DNA from: Azomonas macrocytogenes
GTDB taxonomy: Bacteria > Pseudomonadota > Gammaproteobacteria > Pseudomonadales > Pseudomonadaceae
Direction: 5' to 3'
Assembly (NCBI RefSeq): GCF_014191985.1
Contig: NZ_JACHXI010000004.1
Location: 124,001 to 188,000, forward strand
Length of the DNA stretch: 64,000 nucleotides
Within the stretch, counting starts at the first letter, position 1. Each line of letters opens with the position of its first letter. The notes beneath the pieces were generated by a model. That model worked only from the letters and a program-made list of their open reading frames with translations. It had not been told where the DNA came from and did no database searches. Shown here one piece after another: positions 1-9,626 of the stretch. The position numbers and the translations under genes were made by a program.

Positions 1-2
1 GC

Positions 3-506
3 GCCGATGCGCTCGAGCTGCTCGCTCGCCTGCAGCCGGATCTGCTGCTGTTGGACATCGGTCTGAAGGACACCAATGGCCTGGAGCTGACGAAAACCCT
101 CGGGCAGCTGTATCCACAGCTCAAAGTGCTGATCCTGAGCATGTACGACAATAGCGAATACGTACGCACCTCGATTCGGGCCGGGGCGCGTGGCTATGTC
201 CTGAAGGATGCTTCCTCCAAGGAAATCATTGCCGCCATCGAGGCGATTGCTGCCGGAGGTACCTTCTACAGCTCCGAAGTGGCCAGGAAGCTGGCCGATC
301 AGGAGCTGGAGCGCAACAACCTGACCCCACGGGAATGCCAGGTTCTGCGGATGCTGGCGCGCGGACTGGACAGCAAGGCCATGGCGCGCGAGCTCGATAT
401 CAGTGTGCGCACGGTGGAAACTCATCGCCTGAGCATCCGGCGCAAGCTGAACATCGATGGCGCGACGGCCTTGATCAAGTACGCGCTGGCGTCTTCGCCA
501 CTGTGA
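3..506 (+). CDS. LuxR/NarL-type response regulator (5' end outside window)
   Basis: The reading frame is open from the first bases of the window, so the gene starts upstream and only about the last 167 residues are present. The visible part begins inside a receiver domain: LLLLDIGL carries the likely phospho-acceptor Asp, followed by the conserved LILSMYD strand (Ser switch residue) and YVLKDAS (conserved Lys). A GerE/LuxR helix-turn-helix follows, with LTPRECQVLRMLARGLDSK and VRTVETHR. It should bind DNA when phosphorylated by a histidine kinase, which is not visible here. The gene is convergent with radA. The target regulon cannot be inferred. TTG at 51 is internal, not a start. Confidence 0.9.
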   Translation, partial: ADALELLARLQPDLLLLDIGLKDTNGLELTKTLGQLYPQLKVLILSMYDNSEYVRTSIRAGARGYVLKDASSKEIIAAIEAIAAGGTFYSSEVARKLADQELERNNLTPRECQVLRMLARGLDSKAMARELDISVRTVETHRLSIRRKLNIDGATALIKYALASSPL

Positions 507-582
507 GCAGTGGCGCTTTTCAAGAGTGGCGCCGCTCCAGCGCTATAACATCGATAGCTTTTGTGCGCCGACTCTTGGGCCG

Positions 583-1944
<1,362 letters not shown>

Positions 1945-2146
1945 GACTGATTTCTGCTTTCGCTAAAAACTCCATTCTAACGGCTCGCACCCCGTTTCGA
2001 GGAAGCTGTCGACACGCTGGGGCCGGGCATAGAGGGGCTGTCCGAAGGGGGAACCTACGGCAAAAAGCCACGGTCAGGATAAATTGTCAGTTTATGGATC
2101 AATACCAACCAGCGGCGCCGCCGCTCAGGAAATAAGGACTGGTTTC

Positions 2147-2557
2147 ATGAGTTTTATCAGCGAATTCAAGGCCTTCGCGGTTCGGGGCAATGTCGTGGAC
2201 ATGGCTGTTGGGATCATTATCGGCGCAGCCTTCGGCAAGATCGTTTCTTCCTTCGTCGGGGATGTGATCATGCCTCCTTTAGGGTTGCTGATCGGCGGTG
2301 TGGATTTTTCCGATCTAGCCGTCGTACTCAAGGATGCGGGGGAAAGTACGCCTGCGGTAATGCTCAAATACGGCGCTTTCATACAGGCAGTGATCGATTT
2401 CACTATCATTGCCTTTGCCGTATTTCTGGGCGTCAAACTGGTCAACCGCCTGCGTAAGCAAGAAGCACAGGCACCTAGCGAGCCGGCGGCGCCCACCAAG
2501 GAAGAGCAGTTGCTGACAGAAATCCGTGACCTGCTGAAAGAGCAACGTAGCTCCTGA
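2147..2557 (+). CDS. mscL: Large-conductance mechanosensitive channel MscL
   Basis: The 136-residue product matches the MscL family in length and layout. An amphipathic N-terminal helix ([20 protein letters not shown]) leads into the pore-lining first transmembrane helix with [16 protein letters not shown], then a periplasmic loop, a second transmembrane helix near residues 72-98, and a charged cytoplasmic helix at the C-terminus. The channel opens under membrane tension and releases solutes during hypo-osmotic shock. The open frame extends upstream to 2084, but the ATG at 2147 follows an AGGA at suitable distance and gives the family N-terminus. It is divergent from radA across about 200 bp with no further gene. 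Confidence 0.96.
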   Translation: MSFISEFKAFAVRGNVVDMAVGIIIGAAFGKIVSSFVGDVIMPPLGLLIGGVDFSDLAVVLKDAGESTPAVMLKYGAFIQAVIDFTIIAFAVFLGVKLVNRLRKQEAQAPSEPAAPTKEEQLLTEIRDLLKEQRSS

Positions 2558-2895
2558 CCGTACAGGGCCAAGCGGTCTGGCGATCTGTAAATGGGCGCCT
2601 GGCCGAGGTGCTGGCCGGCTGAGGGATAACAGGCCGGCTATTGCTGCTCGACTGCTCTGCGCCTGCGCGATGATTTTCAGCTGAATTCTGTGCTTGCCGC
2701 CGGTAGTGCCCCAAGCCGGTATGCACCTAAACCTGTCGATACCCTCCGCTTGAACGTTGCTGGCGGTCTTTACCGCTTACCGATCTTCCATAGCTTTCGC
2801 TTATGGCGTTGGTGTTGCCTTGCAGGAGCCTGCAGGCAGGGCCAGAATCATCCAGTCCCGCAAGTTACCAAGCTTTACCATCGCAAGGATTCCTG
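2558..2895. other. 338-bp intergenic region, mscL to Lon-like protease
   Basis: No gene is supported here. A GGCCGGCT sequence occurs twice, at about 2612 and 2631, and could form a weak GC-rich hairpin downstream of mscL, but no T-run follows. CTTGAA near 2749 resembles a sigma32 -35 half, but no matching CCCCAT -10 is seen at the right distance. An AAGGA ribosome-binding site lies at about 2884-2889 for the next gene. Confidence 0.5.
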
Positions 2896-5340
2896 ATGCC
2901 CGATACGCCTTCCGCCAGCCTGCGTCTGGCACCCGATGCACTGACTCGTCCCTTTGACCCGGCACAATTTTCTTTCGCTACGACCGAGGAGCTCGATCCT
3001 TTTCTCGGCGTTCTTGGGCAGGAGCGGGCGGTCGAGGCTCTGCAATTCGGCGTGGCGATGCCTCGTCATGGCTATAACGTTTATGTCATGGGGGAGTCGG
3101 GGACCGGGCGGTCTTCCTATGTCCAGCGCTACCTCAAGGCAGAAGGCAAGCGCATGCCAACGCCGGCCGACTGGGTATACGTCAATAATTTCGACGAACC
3201 ACGTGAGCCGCGAGCTCTGGAATTGCCGCCAGGCAGCGCCAGTGAATTCATCGCCGATATCGACCAGCTGATCGACAATCTGCTGGCGACCTTTCCGGCT
3301 GTGTTCGAGCATCCTAGCTACCAGCAGAAGAAAAGTGCGATCGATCGAGCCTTCAACCAGCGCTACGACAAGGCGCTGGATGTGATCGAGCGGCTGGCGC
3401 TGGACAAGCAGATTGCGCTCTATCGCGACAACACCAATATCGCCTTCACCCCCATGAAAGACGGCAAGTCGATGGACGAGGCGGAATTCGCCCAGTTGCC
3501 GGAAGACGAGCGGGAGCGCTATCACGAAAACATTACCGCTCTGGAAGAGCGTTTGAACGATGAGCTGTCCAGTCTGCCGCAATGGAAGCGTGAATCGAGC
3601 AACCAGTTGCGCTTGCTCAATGAGGAAACCATTACCCAGGCGCTGCAGCCGTTATTGTCGCCACTGGCGCAGAAATACGCAGAAAATGCCGGAGTGGAAA
3701 GCTATCTGCAGGCAATGCAGGTCGATCTGCTGCGTACCATCGTCGAGCACCTGGCCGAAGAGGTGCGCAGCGAAACCCAGGCGCGCAACCTGCTGGAAGA
3801 GCAGTACAGCCCGAGCCTGGTGGTTGGCCATCATGCCCAAGGGGGGGTGCCGGTGGTGTTCGAATCGCACCCAACCTACGACAATTTGTTCGGCCGAATC
3901 GAATACGGTACCGATCAGGGCGCGCTGTATACCAGTTATCGCCAACTGCGCCCTGGTGCTTTGCATCGTGCCAACGGTGGGTTCCTGATCCTGGAGGCAG
4001 AGAAGCTGTTCGGTGAACCCTTCGTCTGGGAGGCACTCAAGCGCGCCTTGCAATCGAACCAACTGAAGATGGAGTCACCGCTGGCTGAACTGGGGCGCAT
4101 GGCTACGATGAGCCTGACCCCGGAAGTCATTCCGCTGCGCTTGAAGGTCGTCATCATCGGTTCGCGGCAGCTGTACTACGCCTTGCAGGATGCAGATCCA
4201 GACTTCCAGGAGATGTTTCGGGTTCTGGTGGATTTCGACGATGACATCAGGCTTTCCGGGGACACGCTCGAGCAGTTTGCCCAGTTGCTGAAAACCCGTA
4301 CTTCGGAAGAAGGCATGGCAGCCTTGACCGCTGCTGCCGTCGCGCGGCTGGCAACCTATAGTGCTCGTCTGGCCGAGCATCAGGGGCGTTTGTCGGCACG
4401 CATTGGCGATCTGTTTCAGTTGCTCAGCGAGGCCGACTTCCTTCGTTCGCTGGCCAAGGACGAGCTGACCGATGCCGAGCATGTCGAGCGCGCTATCAAG
4501 GCCAAGGCAACCCGCACGGGGCGCGTTTCTGCGCGAATTCTCGATGACATGCTGGCCGGCATCATCCTGATCGATACGACTGGCGCTGCCATCGGCAAGT
4601 GCAACGGCTTGACCGTACTGGATGTGGGCGATTCAGCTTTCGGCGTACCGGCGCGCATTTCCGCTACCGTCTATCCGGGAGCCTCCGGCATTGTCGATAT
4701 CGAACGCGAGGTCAATCTGGGGCAGCCGATTCACTCCAAGGGCGTAATGATCCTCACTGGTTATCTGGGCAGCCGTTATGCTCAGGAGTTTCCGCTGGCG
4801 ATTTCGGCCAGCATTGCGCTGGAGCAATCCTATGGCTATGTGGATGGCGACAGCGCTTCGCTCGGAGAGGTCTGTACGCTGATCTCGGCTCTGTCACGCA
4901 CACCGCTCAAGCAGTGTTTCGCCATCACCGGTTCGATCAATCAGTTCGGTGAGGTGCAGGCGGTCGGCGGGGTCAACGAGAAAACCGAAGGCTTTTTCCG
5001 GCTATGCGAAGCTCGTGGGCTGACTGGCGAGCAGGGGGTGATCATTCCTTTGGCCAACGTGTCTACCCTGATGCTCGATGAGCGGGTTCTGCAGGCGGTG
5101 CGCGCAGGCGTGTTCAACGTATATGCCGTGGCTCATGTCGATGAGGCGCTTTCCCTGCTGGTTGGCGAAGCGGTTGGGCAAGCCGATGAGCAGGGCCTGT
5201 TCCCGGAGCATAGCGTCAATGCGAAGGTCGTAAAGCGGCTGAAGGATATTGCCGAGATGGAGCCGGTTTTCGAGGATCGGACTACGTTGTCGGCTTTGGC
5301 GGCCAAGGTTGCCGGCGAGCAGCAGATCGAGCAAGGCTGA
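2896..5340 (+). CDS. Lon-family ATP-dependent protease with AAA_32-type N-terminus
   Basis: This 814-residue protein has an N-terminal AAA_32-like region and a C-terminal Lon proteolytic domain. The protease dyad is recognisable: Ser653 in DGDSAS and Lys696 in GGVNEKTEG, with the usual spacing of about 43 residues. The P-loop-like segment GESGTGRS (66-73) has Arg72 where a canonical Walker A has Lys. I assign it to the LonB/YcbZ-type group rather than LonA because there is no Lon substrate-binding N-domain. It would be a cytoplasmic quality-control protease; substrates are unknown. The frame is open from 2803, but ATG 2896 has AAGGA six bases upstream and gives the family-like N-terminus. Confidence 0.9.
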   Translation: MPDTPSASLRLAPDALTRPFDPAQFSFATTEELDPFLGVLGQERAVEALQFGVAMPRHGYNVYVMGESGTGRSSYVQRYLKAEGKRMPTPADWVYVNNFDEPREPRALELPPGSASEFIADIDQLIDNLLATFPAVFEHPSYQQKKSAIDRAFNQRYDKALDVIERLALDKQIALYRDNTNIAFTPMKDGKSMDEAEFAQLPEDERERYHENITALEERLNDELSSLPQWKRESSNQLRLLNEETITQALQPLLSPLAQKYAENAGVESYLQAMQVDLLRTIVEHLAEEVRSETQARNLLEEQYSPSLVVGHHAQGGVPVVFESHPTYDNLFGRIEYGTDQGALYTSYRQLRPGALHRANGGFLILEAEKLFGEPFVWEALKRALQSNQLKMESPLAELGRMATMSLTPEVIPLRLKVVIIGSRQLYYALQDADPDFQEMFRVLVDFDDDIRLSGDTLEQFAQLLKTRTSEEGMAALTAAAVARLATYSARLAEHQGRLSARIGDLFQLLSEADFLRSLAKDELTDAEHVERAIKAKATRTGRVSARILDDMLAGIILIDTTGAAIGKCNGLTVLDVGDSAFGVPARISATVYPGASGIVDIEREVNLGQPIHSKGVMILTGYLGSRYAQEFPLAISASIALEQSYGYVDGDSASLGEVCTLISALSRTPLKQCFAITGSINQFGEVQAVGGVNEKTEGFFRLCEARGLTGEQGVIIPLANVSTLMLDERVLQAVRAGVFNVYAVAHVDEALSLLVGEAVGQADEQGLFPEHSVNAKVVKRLKDIAEMEPVFEDRTTLSALAAKVAGEQQIEQG

Positions 5341-5347
5341 TCCGCTT

Positions 5348-5451
5348 CGCTCTGTTCTCCAGAGCGGGAACGATTGAAAAGGCAACAGGTCATGAAAGTG
5401 TATGTGGTTAATTTTTTATCAATAGGGTTCCCGACATTATTGTCGGTACCC
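5348..5451 (+). other. Two hairpins downstream of the Lon-like protease gene
   Basis: The first hairpin (5348-5366) has arms CGCTCTG/CAGAGCG around a five-base loop just after the stop codon. The second (5425-5451) has a perfect CCGACA-TTAT-TGTCGG core flanked by GGGT and ACCC. Neither has a clear T-run, so they are either weak or Rho-assisted terminators, or leader structures for the small gene at 5512. Confidence 0.4.
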
Positions 5452-5511
5452 AGGCTGTCCCGAACGCTTTTGTCGAGCGATGCGAGACAGCCTGAAGCGA
5501 GGGTTGCCATC

Positions 5512-5835
5512 ATGCCGCGAAGTATGTGCCTGACCCGTCAATGCCTGGGCCTCGAAACTCGTATCGAATGTGAAATCCGGCCGCTGAAAGGCGGTACGGG
5601 CCTCTGGAGCCTGCTATGTGCGGCAGGTGTGGCCGATTCCCAGCCGACTGCCGTTCGGATCCAAGGACCGTTCCATGGTATGCGCAAGGCCGAGGAGGTC
5701 TTCGGCGCGGTCATTGGCAACCTCATCAAGCAAGGCTACGGCCAGGTCAGCGGACCCTTCATCTGGCAGTTGCACATGCAGGCGGAGCTGCGTCGGGTCA
5801 ATGCCGGCCAGGGACGTTTCCTGAGCGGTTGGTAG
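5512..5835 (+). CDS. Conserved-looking hypothetical protein, 107 aa
   Basis: I do not recognise a named domain. The predicted 107-residue protein starts MPRSMCLTRQCLGLETRIEC, has no signal peptide or membrane segment, contains three Cys residues near the N-terminus (6, 11 and 20) and one in SLLCAAGV, and ends in a mixed alpha/beta-looking region (RIQGPFHGM, AEEVFGAVIGNLIKQGYGQV). The ATG at 5512 is preceded by GAGGG at about 5499-5503; an open frame extends to 5374, but that extension looks non-coding. It is convergent with modC, 19 bp away. No function is proposed. Third-position G+C bias supports real coding. Confidence 0.7.
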   Translation: MPRSMCLTRQCLGLETRIECEIRPLKGGTGLWSLLCAAGVADSQPTAVRIQGPFHGMRKAEEVFGAVIGNLIKQGYGQVSGPFIWQLHMQAELRRVNAGQGRFLSGW

Positions 5836-5854
5836 CAGCGACGGCGAATTCGAC

Positions 5855-6922
5855 TCAACTCAGCGCTACGCCCTTTATCAAGGCATAAAGCCTTTGTCCC
5901 GCCTGCAACCCGAGCCGCCCGGCGGAACGCCGGGAAACCCGTGACAGCAGGATCTGCTCACCCAGTTTCAAGCGCACCAGCGCCTGGCTGGGCAGCGTTC
6001 CCGGCAGGCTGTCCAGCAGCGTCACCCGCAGGCAGTTCAGAAAGCTGGTATCCGTGGGCGGAGTCAGCGCCAGGCCGACATCCCGAGCCATGATCTTCAC
6101 CCGGACAGGCTGCCCGGTGGGCACGGAACACTTGGCGATCAGCAAGGGTTGGCCTTCGACCGCCAGTTCCGTCAACTCATCGCCCACGTCCGGGTGGGAT
6201 ACTTGAGCATGGAGTGCGGTGGAGGCGCTTTCCGTCCGGATGAAGGGCAACTCCCGGGCCGTCAGCAGGGCTTGCAGGCCGCCTTGGGCGACCACTTTGC
6301 CATCGTCCAGCAGAACCAGATGGTCGGCCAGGCGGATGACCTCGTCGATGGAGTGGCTGATGTAGATGATGGGCAGCGCCTGTTCGTCGCGCAGGCGTTC
6401 GAGAAAAGGCAGAATCTCGTCCTTGCTGGTGGCGTCCAGCGAGGCGAGGGGCTCGTCCATCAGCAGCAGGTCCGGGCTAGTCAGCAGCGCACGTCCCAGG
6501 GATACCCGCTGACGCTGGCCGCCGGAGATTTGATCCGGATAGCGTGCCAGCAACCCCTCCAGCCCCAGTAACTGGATGACCTGATCCATCCGGACCCGGC
6601 GTTTCCCGGGCGGAACGCGCTTGAGGCCGTATTCCAGGTTCTGCAATACCTTCAGGTGGGGAAACAGACTGGCCTCCTGGAAAACATAGCCCAGCGGGCG
6701 TTTGTAGGTGGGCAGGAATGTCCGTTCGTCCTGCCAGGTTTCCCCCTGGAAAACCAGACGTCCGCCGCGCGGGTGTTCCAGCCCGGCGATGCAGCGCAGC
6801 AGGGTCGTCTTGCCGGAGCCGGAGCGGCCGAACAGGGCGGTCACGCCTTTGTCGGGCAGTTCCAGTCTGGTGTCCAGGATGAAGCTGCCATGATTGACGG
6901 TGAAATCCAGTTGTAGAGTCAC
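5855..6922 (-). CDS. modC: Molybdate ABC transporter ATP-binding protein ModC
   Basis: ModC energises molybdate import. The sequence shows Walker A GRSGSGKTT, the ABC signature ISGGQRQRVSLGRAL, Walker B LLLMDEPLASLD, and a switch His in IYISHSIDEV. A C-terminal TOBE/molybdate-binding domain follows, with VKIMARDVGLAL and LVRLKLGEQILLSRVS. An ATG in frame at 6955 would add 11 residues, but it lacks a ribosome-binding site. The GTG at 6922 follows CAGGAAAACAGC, an AGGA at good spacing, and gives the typical VTLQLDF beginning, so I chose it (355 aa). It lies last in the modA-modB-modC order. Confidence 0.93.
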   Translation of the reverse strand: MTLQLDFTVNHGSFILDTRLELPDKGVTALFGRSGSGKTTLLRCIAGLEHPRGGRLVFQGETWQDERTFLPTYKRPLGYVFQEASLFPHLKVLQNLEYGLKRVPPGKRRVRMDQVIQLLGLEGLLARYPDQISGGQRQRVSLGRALLTSPDLLLMDEPLASLDATSKDEILPFLERLRDEQALPIIYISHSIDEVIRLADHLVLLDDGKVVAQGGLQALLTARELPFIRTESASTALHAQVSHPDVGDELTELAVEGQPLLIAKCSVPTGQPVRVKIMARDVGLALTPPTDTSFLNCLRVTLLDSLPGTLPSQALVRLKLGEQILLSRVSRRSAGRLGLQAGQRLYALIKGVALS

Positions 6923-6970
6923 GCTGTTTTCCTGAATCCGGGGAGGTCGATCCATCGGGTTACGAGAGGT

Positions 6971-7660
6971 TCAGGCGGCACCGACCACCTTGAAACGCCG
7001 GTTGAGGAAGAAGATCAGCATCAGCAGGGAGAAAGAAGAGAGCACCAGAACCAGCGACAGGGAATGGGCTGCCGTATAGTTCAGGGTTTCCACGTGATCA
7101 TAGATGGCGATGGACGCCACCTTGGTTTCTCCGGGGATATTGCCGCCGATCATCAGGATCATGCCGAACTCGCCGAAGGTATGCGCGAAGGAGAGCACGA
7201 AGGCGCTTAGAAAGCCTCGTCGCGACAGGGGCAGGATGATTGTGAAGAAACGATCCAGCGGCGAGGCCTTCAAGGTATTGGCGACTTCCAGCACCCGGAT
7301 GCCGGCTGATGCGAAAGCGTTTTGCAGGGGTTGGACCACGAACGGCAAGGAAAAGAACATGGAGCCCAGTACGATCCCCGTGAAGGTGAACGCCAAGTGG
7401 TGCAGGCCGATGGATTCCAGGAAGCCGCCGACCCAGCCTCGGGGGCCGAGCCAGACCAGCAGATAGAAACCCATGACCGTCGGCGGCATCACCAGCGGCA
7501 TGGCGACCAGGGCTTCGACCACCACCTTGCCTTTCCAGCGCGTGTGGGCCAGCCACCAGGCCAGTGGGGCGCACAGGATCACCAGGATCAGGGTACTGAC
7601 GGTAGCCAGCTTCAGCGTGACCCAGAATGTGCTGAGATCGGCCTCGGTGAGTCCGAACAT
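6971..7660 (-). CDS. modB: Molybdate ABC transporter permease ModB
   Basis: A 229-residue integral membrane protein with about five hydrophobic helices and the permease EAA-type loop, in which EVANTLKASPLDRFFTIILP couples to ModC. The helices WLAHTRWKGKVVVEALVAMP and MPPTVMGFYLLVWLGP are typical of ModB. The ATG at 7660 has GGAGA eleven bases upstream. It sits between modA (144 bp upstream) and modC (48 bp downstream) on the minus strand, consistent with one transcript. It forms the transmembrane channel of the molybdate importer. Confidence 0.95.
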   Translation of the reverse strand: MFGLTEADLSTFWVTLKLATVSTLILVILCAPLAWWLAHTRWKGKVVVEALVAMPLVMPPTVMGFYLLVWLGPRGWVGGFLESIGLHHLAFTFTGIVLGSMFFSLPFVVQPLQNAFASAGIRVLEVANTLKASPLDRFFTIILPLSRRGFLSAFVLSFAHTFGEFGMILMIGGNIPGETKVASIAIYDHVETLNYTAAHSLSLVLVLSSFSLLMLIFFLNRRFKVVGAA

Positions 7661-7804
7661 GCTGTTTCTCCAAGGTTGCTTGGTCGTCCACGCATCCGGG
7701 GTTGGCTCAAAGGCGCGCGGCCGGATGGGCGAGGGGCATCCTTTCGGGCACCACCGGAGTCGTCATGGCCGGGCTCGCCGGCAGCCGTGTGGGGCGGTCG
7801 TCGG

Positions 7805-8572
7805 TCACTCGGGTACCGAATAGCCGGCAGCCTTGATGATTTCCACGGCTTTGGGAGCCTTGACCCAGTCCATGAACGCCTTGGCCAGTTCCGCTTCCTT
7901 GGTGGACTTCACGATGATGGCCTGTTGCACGATAGGGCCGTAATCGCTGGCCGGTGGGAACCAGTGCGAGCCGGGAATGCTGTTGTCGGGCTGGATGACT
8001 TGCGCCAGGGCGACGAAGCCCAGGTCCGCTGCGCCCGAGGCGGTCTGGCTATGGACCTGGCCGACGCTATTGGGCTGCACGATGCGTTTTTGTGCGACCA
8101 GTTTGTCCAGCAGACCGAGCTTGGTCAGTACCTGGGTGCCGGCCAGGCCGTAAGGAGCAATTTCCGGATTGGAAACGGCGATGTGCCTCCAGTTGTCCTT
8201 GGCCAGCACCTTGCCTTGATCATCCACCAGGTCGGCCTTCGCCGACCAGAGCACCAGTACGCCCACCGCGTAGGTGAAGCGAGAATTCGGCAGCGCATAG
8301 CCTTCCTCATCGAGTCTTTGCGGATTTTTGACGTCGGCCGAGAAGAATACGTCGTAGGGTGCGCCGTTCACGATCTGCCCATAAGCCGGGCCGGAAGAGG
8401 CAGAACTGATGACGATATCGTGTCCGGTATCCTTCTTGAACTCGGCAGCCAGTACTTGCAGGGTGCCGAGGAAGTTGGTGGCGGTGACGGCCTTGAGCTC
8501 CTTGGCCTGGGCCGAAAGGGAAAGAAGGCTGGCGACAAGTGTGAAAGCAAGCGATGCAAGTGGTTTTTTCAT
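7805..8572 (-). CDS. modA: Molybdate-binding periplasmic protein ModA
   Basis: A 255-residue precursor with a clear Sec signal peptide (MKKPLASLAFTLVASLLSL, then SAQA before KELK). The mature domain has the type II periplasmic-binding fold features of ModA: AVTATNFLGTLQVLA, VISSASSGPAYGQIVNGAPYDVFFSAD, and YAVGVLVLWSA. It captures molybdate (and probably tungstate) for ModBC, supplying molybdenum-cofactor enzymes that are not encoded in this window. The frame is open upstream to 8722, but only the ATG at 8572 gives a signal peptide. It is the first gene of modABC. Confidence 0.95.
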   Translation of the reverse strand: MKKPLASLAFTLVASLLSLSAQAKELKAVTATNFLGTLQVLAAEFKKDTGHDIVISSASSGPAYGQIVNGAPYDVFFSADVKNPQRLDEEGYALPNSRFTYAVGVLVLWSAKADLVDDQGKVLAKDNWRHIAVSNPEIAPYGLAGTQVLTKLGLLDKLVAQKRIVQPNSVGQVHSQTASGAADLGFVALAQVIQPDNSIPGSHWFPPASDYGPIVQQAIIVKSTKEAELAKAFMDWVKAPKAVEIIKAAGYSVPE

Positions 8573-8974
8573 GATGGCAGGCGCTCCGTATAAGTGTATG
8601 CCTGCCGGCTCGATGCTGCCGAAGCCACATCCCGGTAGGCTTGTCCTTGGCATCAAGCACTGTCCTTTGTGTGATGTCGTCAAGCCCAACGCAATGCTCA
8701 TGCCAGTGCCAAAAGCGTACATTCAGGTGCTAAATTCTGAGTTAGTCCCTGAATGTCGAAAAAACGAAGAAAAGATGAAAGGCAGATAGTCCTTGATGTT
8801 CGCTGGCGTACCCTTGTGTTCAAAAATGTACGATGTGTGGTGTGGAGTGATGAAGGGTCGGCAAATCCAAGGCCTGGCTGCCCATCCTGGCTGGTGTTCA
8901 GGACTCGCCTAGCTTTGGATTGCGCGAACTTGTGTTAGCGTGGCCGGCCTTTTCCAGCTTTTGGAGCTTTTCCC
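8573..8974. other. 402-bp divergent intergenic region, modA / fklB
   Basis: No gene is supported. The region must hold promoters for modABC (leftward) and fklB (rightward). I found no convincing ModE-type box. The one striking element is the 38-base inverted repeat at 8719-8756. A GGAGC ribosome-binding site for fklB lies at about 8962-8966. Confidence 0.6.
8719..8756. repeat. 38-base imperfect inverted repeat upstream of modA and fklB
   Basis: The arms ACATTCAGGTGCTAA (8719-8733) and TTAGTCCCTGAATGT (8742-8756) pair over 15 positions with one mismatch and one G-T wobble, around the eight-base loop ATTCTGAG. No T-run follows on either strand, so an operator for a dimeric regulator or an RNA structure is more likely than a terminator. 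The regulator is unknown. Confidence 0.6.
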
Positions 8975-9592
8975 ATGTCCTTACCCGAACTTTCCAGCGA
9001 CGAAGCACGCGTTAGCTATGGCATCGGCTTGCAACTCGGTGGCCAGCTACGCGAAAATCCGCCGCCGGGAGTCGATCTGGAAGCCGTGCTTGCCGGGGTT
9101 CGTGATGCTTTTGCCGGCTCTGGCAGTCGGATCGACCCAGAAGTACTGAATGCAAGCTTCCGGGTTATCCGCGAGCGCATGCAGGCTGAAGAGGCCAGCA
9201 AATCCGAGGCTGCAGCCGCAGCCGGCCAGGCTTTCCTGGCCGACAATGCCACGCGTGAAGGCATTGTCGTACTACCTTCCGGGTTGCAATACGAGGTGCT
9301 GAGTACAGGAGAAGGGCCCAGGCCGAACCGGGACGATAGCGTTCGCACCCACTACCACGGTACGCTGGTTGATGGCACGGTATTCGATAGTTCCTACCAG
9401 CGCGGACAGCCAGCCGAATTCCCGGTGGGTGGTGTGATCGCTGGATGGACCGAAGCGCTACAGTTGATGAACGGCGGCAGCAAATGGCGCCTGTATGTAC
9501 CGAGCGAGCTGGCTTATGGTGGACAGGCCATTGGCAGCATTCCACCGCACAGTGTATTGATCTTCGATGTCGAGCTGCTCGATATTCTCTGA
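8975..9592 (+). CDS. fklB: FKBP-type peptidyl-prolyl cis-trans isomerase (FklB-like)
   Basis: A 205-residue protein without a signal peptide, with an N-terminal dimerisation domain (DEARVSYGIGLQLGGQL) and a C-terminal FKBP domain from about residue 115. The FKBP signature is present: VRTHYHGTLVDGTVFDSSY, PAEFPVGGVIAGWTEALQLM, LAYGG and HSVLIFDVELLDI. It would catalyse prolyl isomerisation in the cytoplasm. Its position next to the small unknown gene and ispB corresponds to the fklB locus of other pseudomonads. The ATG has GGAGC upstream. Confidence 0.92.
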   Translation: MSLPELSSDEARVSYGIGLQLGGQLRENPPPGVDLEAVLAGVRDAFAGSGSRIDPEVLNASFRVIRERMQAEEASKSEAAAAAGQAFLADNATREGIVVLPSGLQYEVLSTGEGPRPNRDDSVRTHYHGTLVDGTVFDSSYQRGQPAEFPVGGVIAGWTEALQLMNGGSKWRLYVPSELAYGGQAIGSIPPHSVLIFDVELLDIL

Positions 9593-9600
9593 GCGCGCCG

Positions 9601-9626
9601 CGCTGGTCGCCTTCTGGCGATCAGCG
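9601..9626. terminator. Hairpin between convergent fklB and small unknown gene
   Basis: Arms CGCTGGTCGCC and GGCGATCAGCG pair (one G-T) around a TTCT loop. It overlaps the last codons of the minus-strand gene and lacks a strong T-run, so it is a weak terminator candidate for fklB. Confidence 0.45.

Noticed and set aside
7322..8593. Rightward 423-codon open frame antisense to modB and modA
   Set aside because: It crosses two conserved genes and the gap between them, and has no recognisable domain.
8573..8974. ModE operator or molybdenum-cofactor riboswitch before modA
   Set aside because: No ModE-like palindrome or recognisable riboswitch core could be matched by eye.
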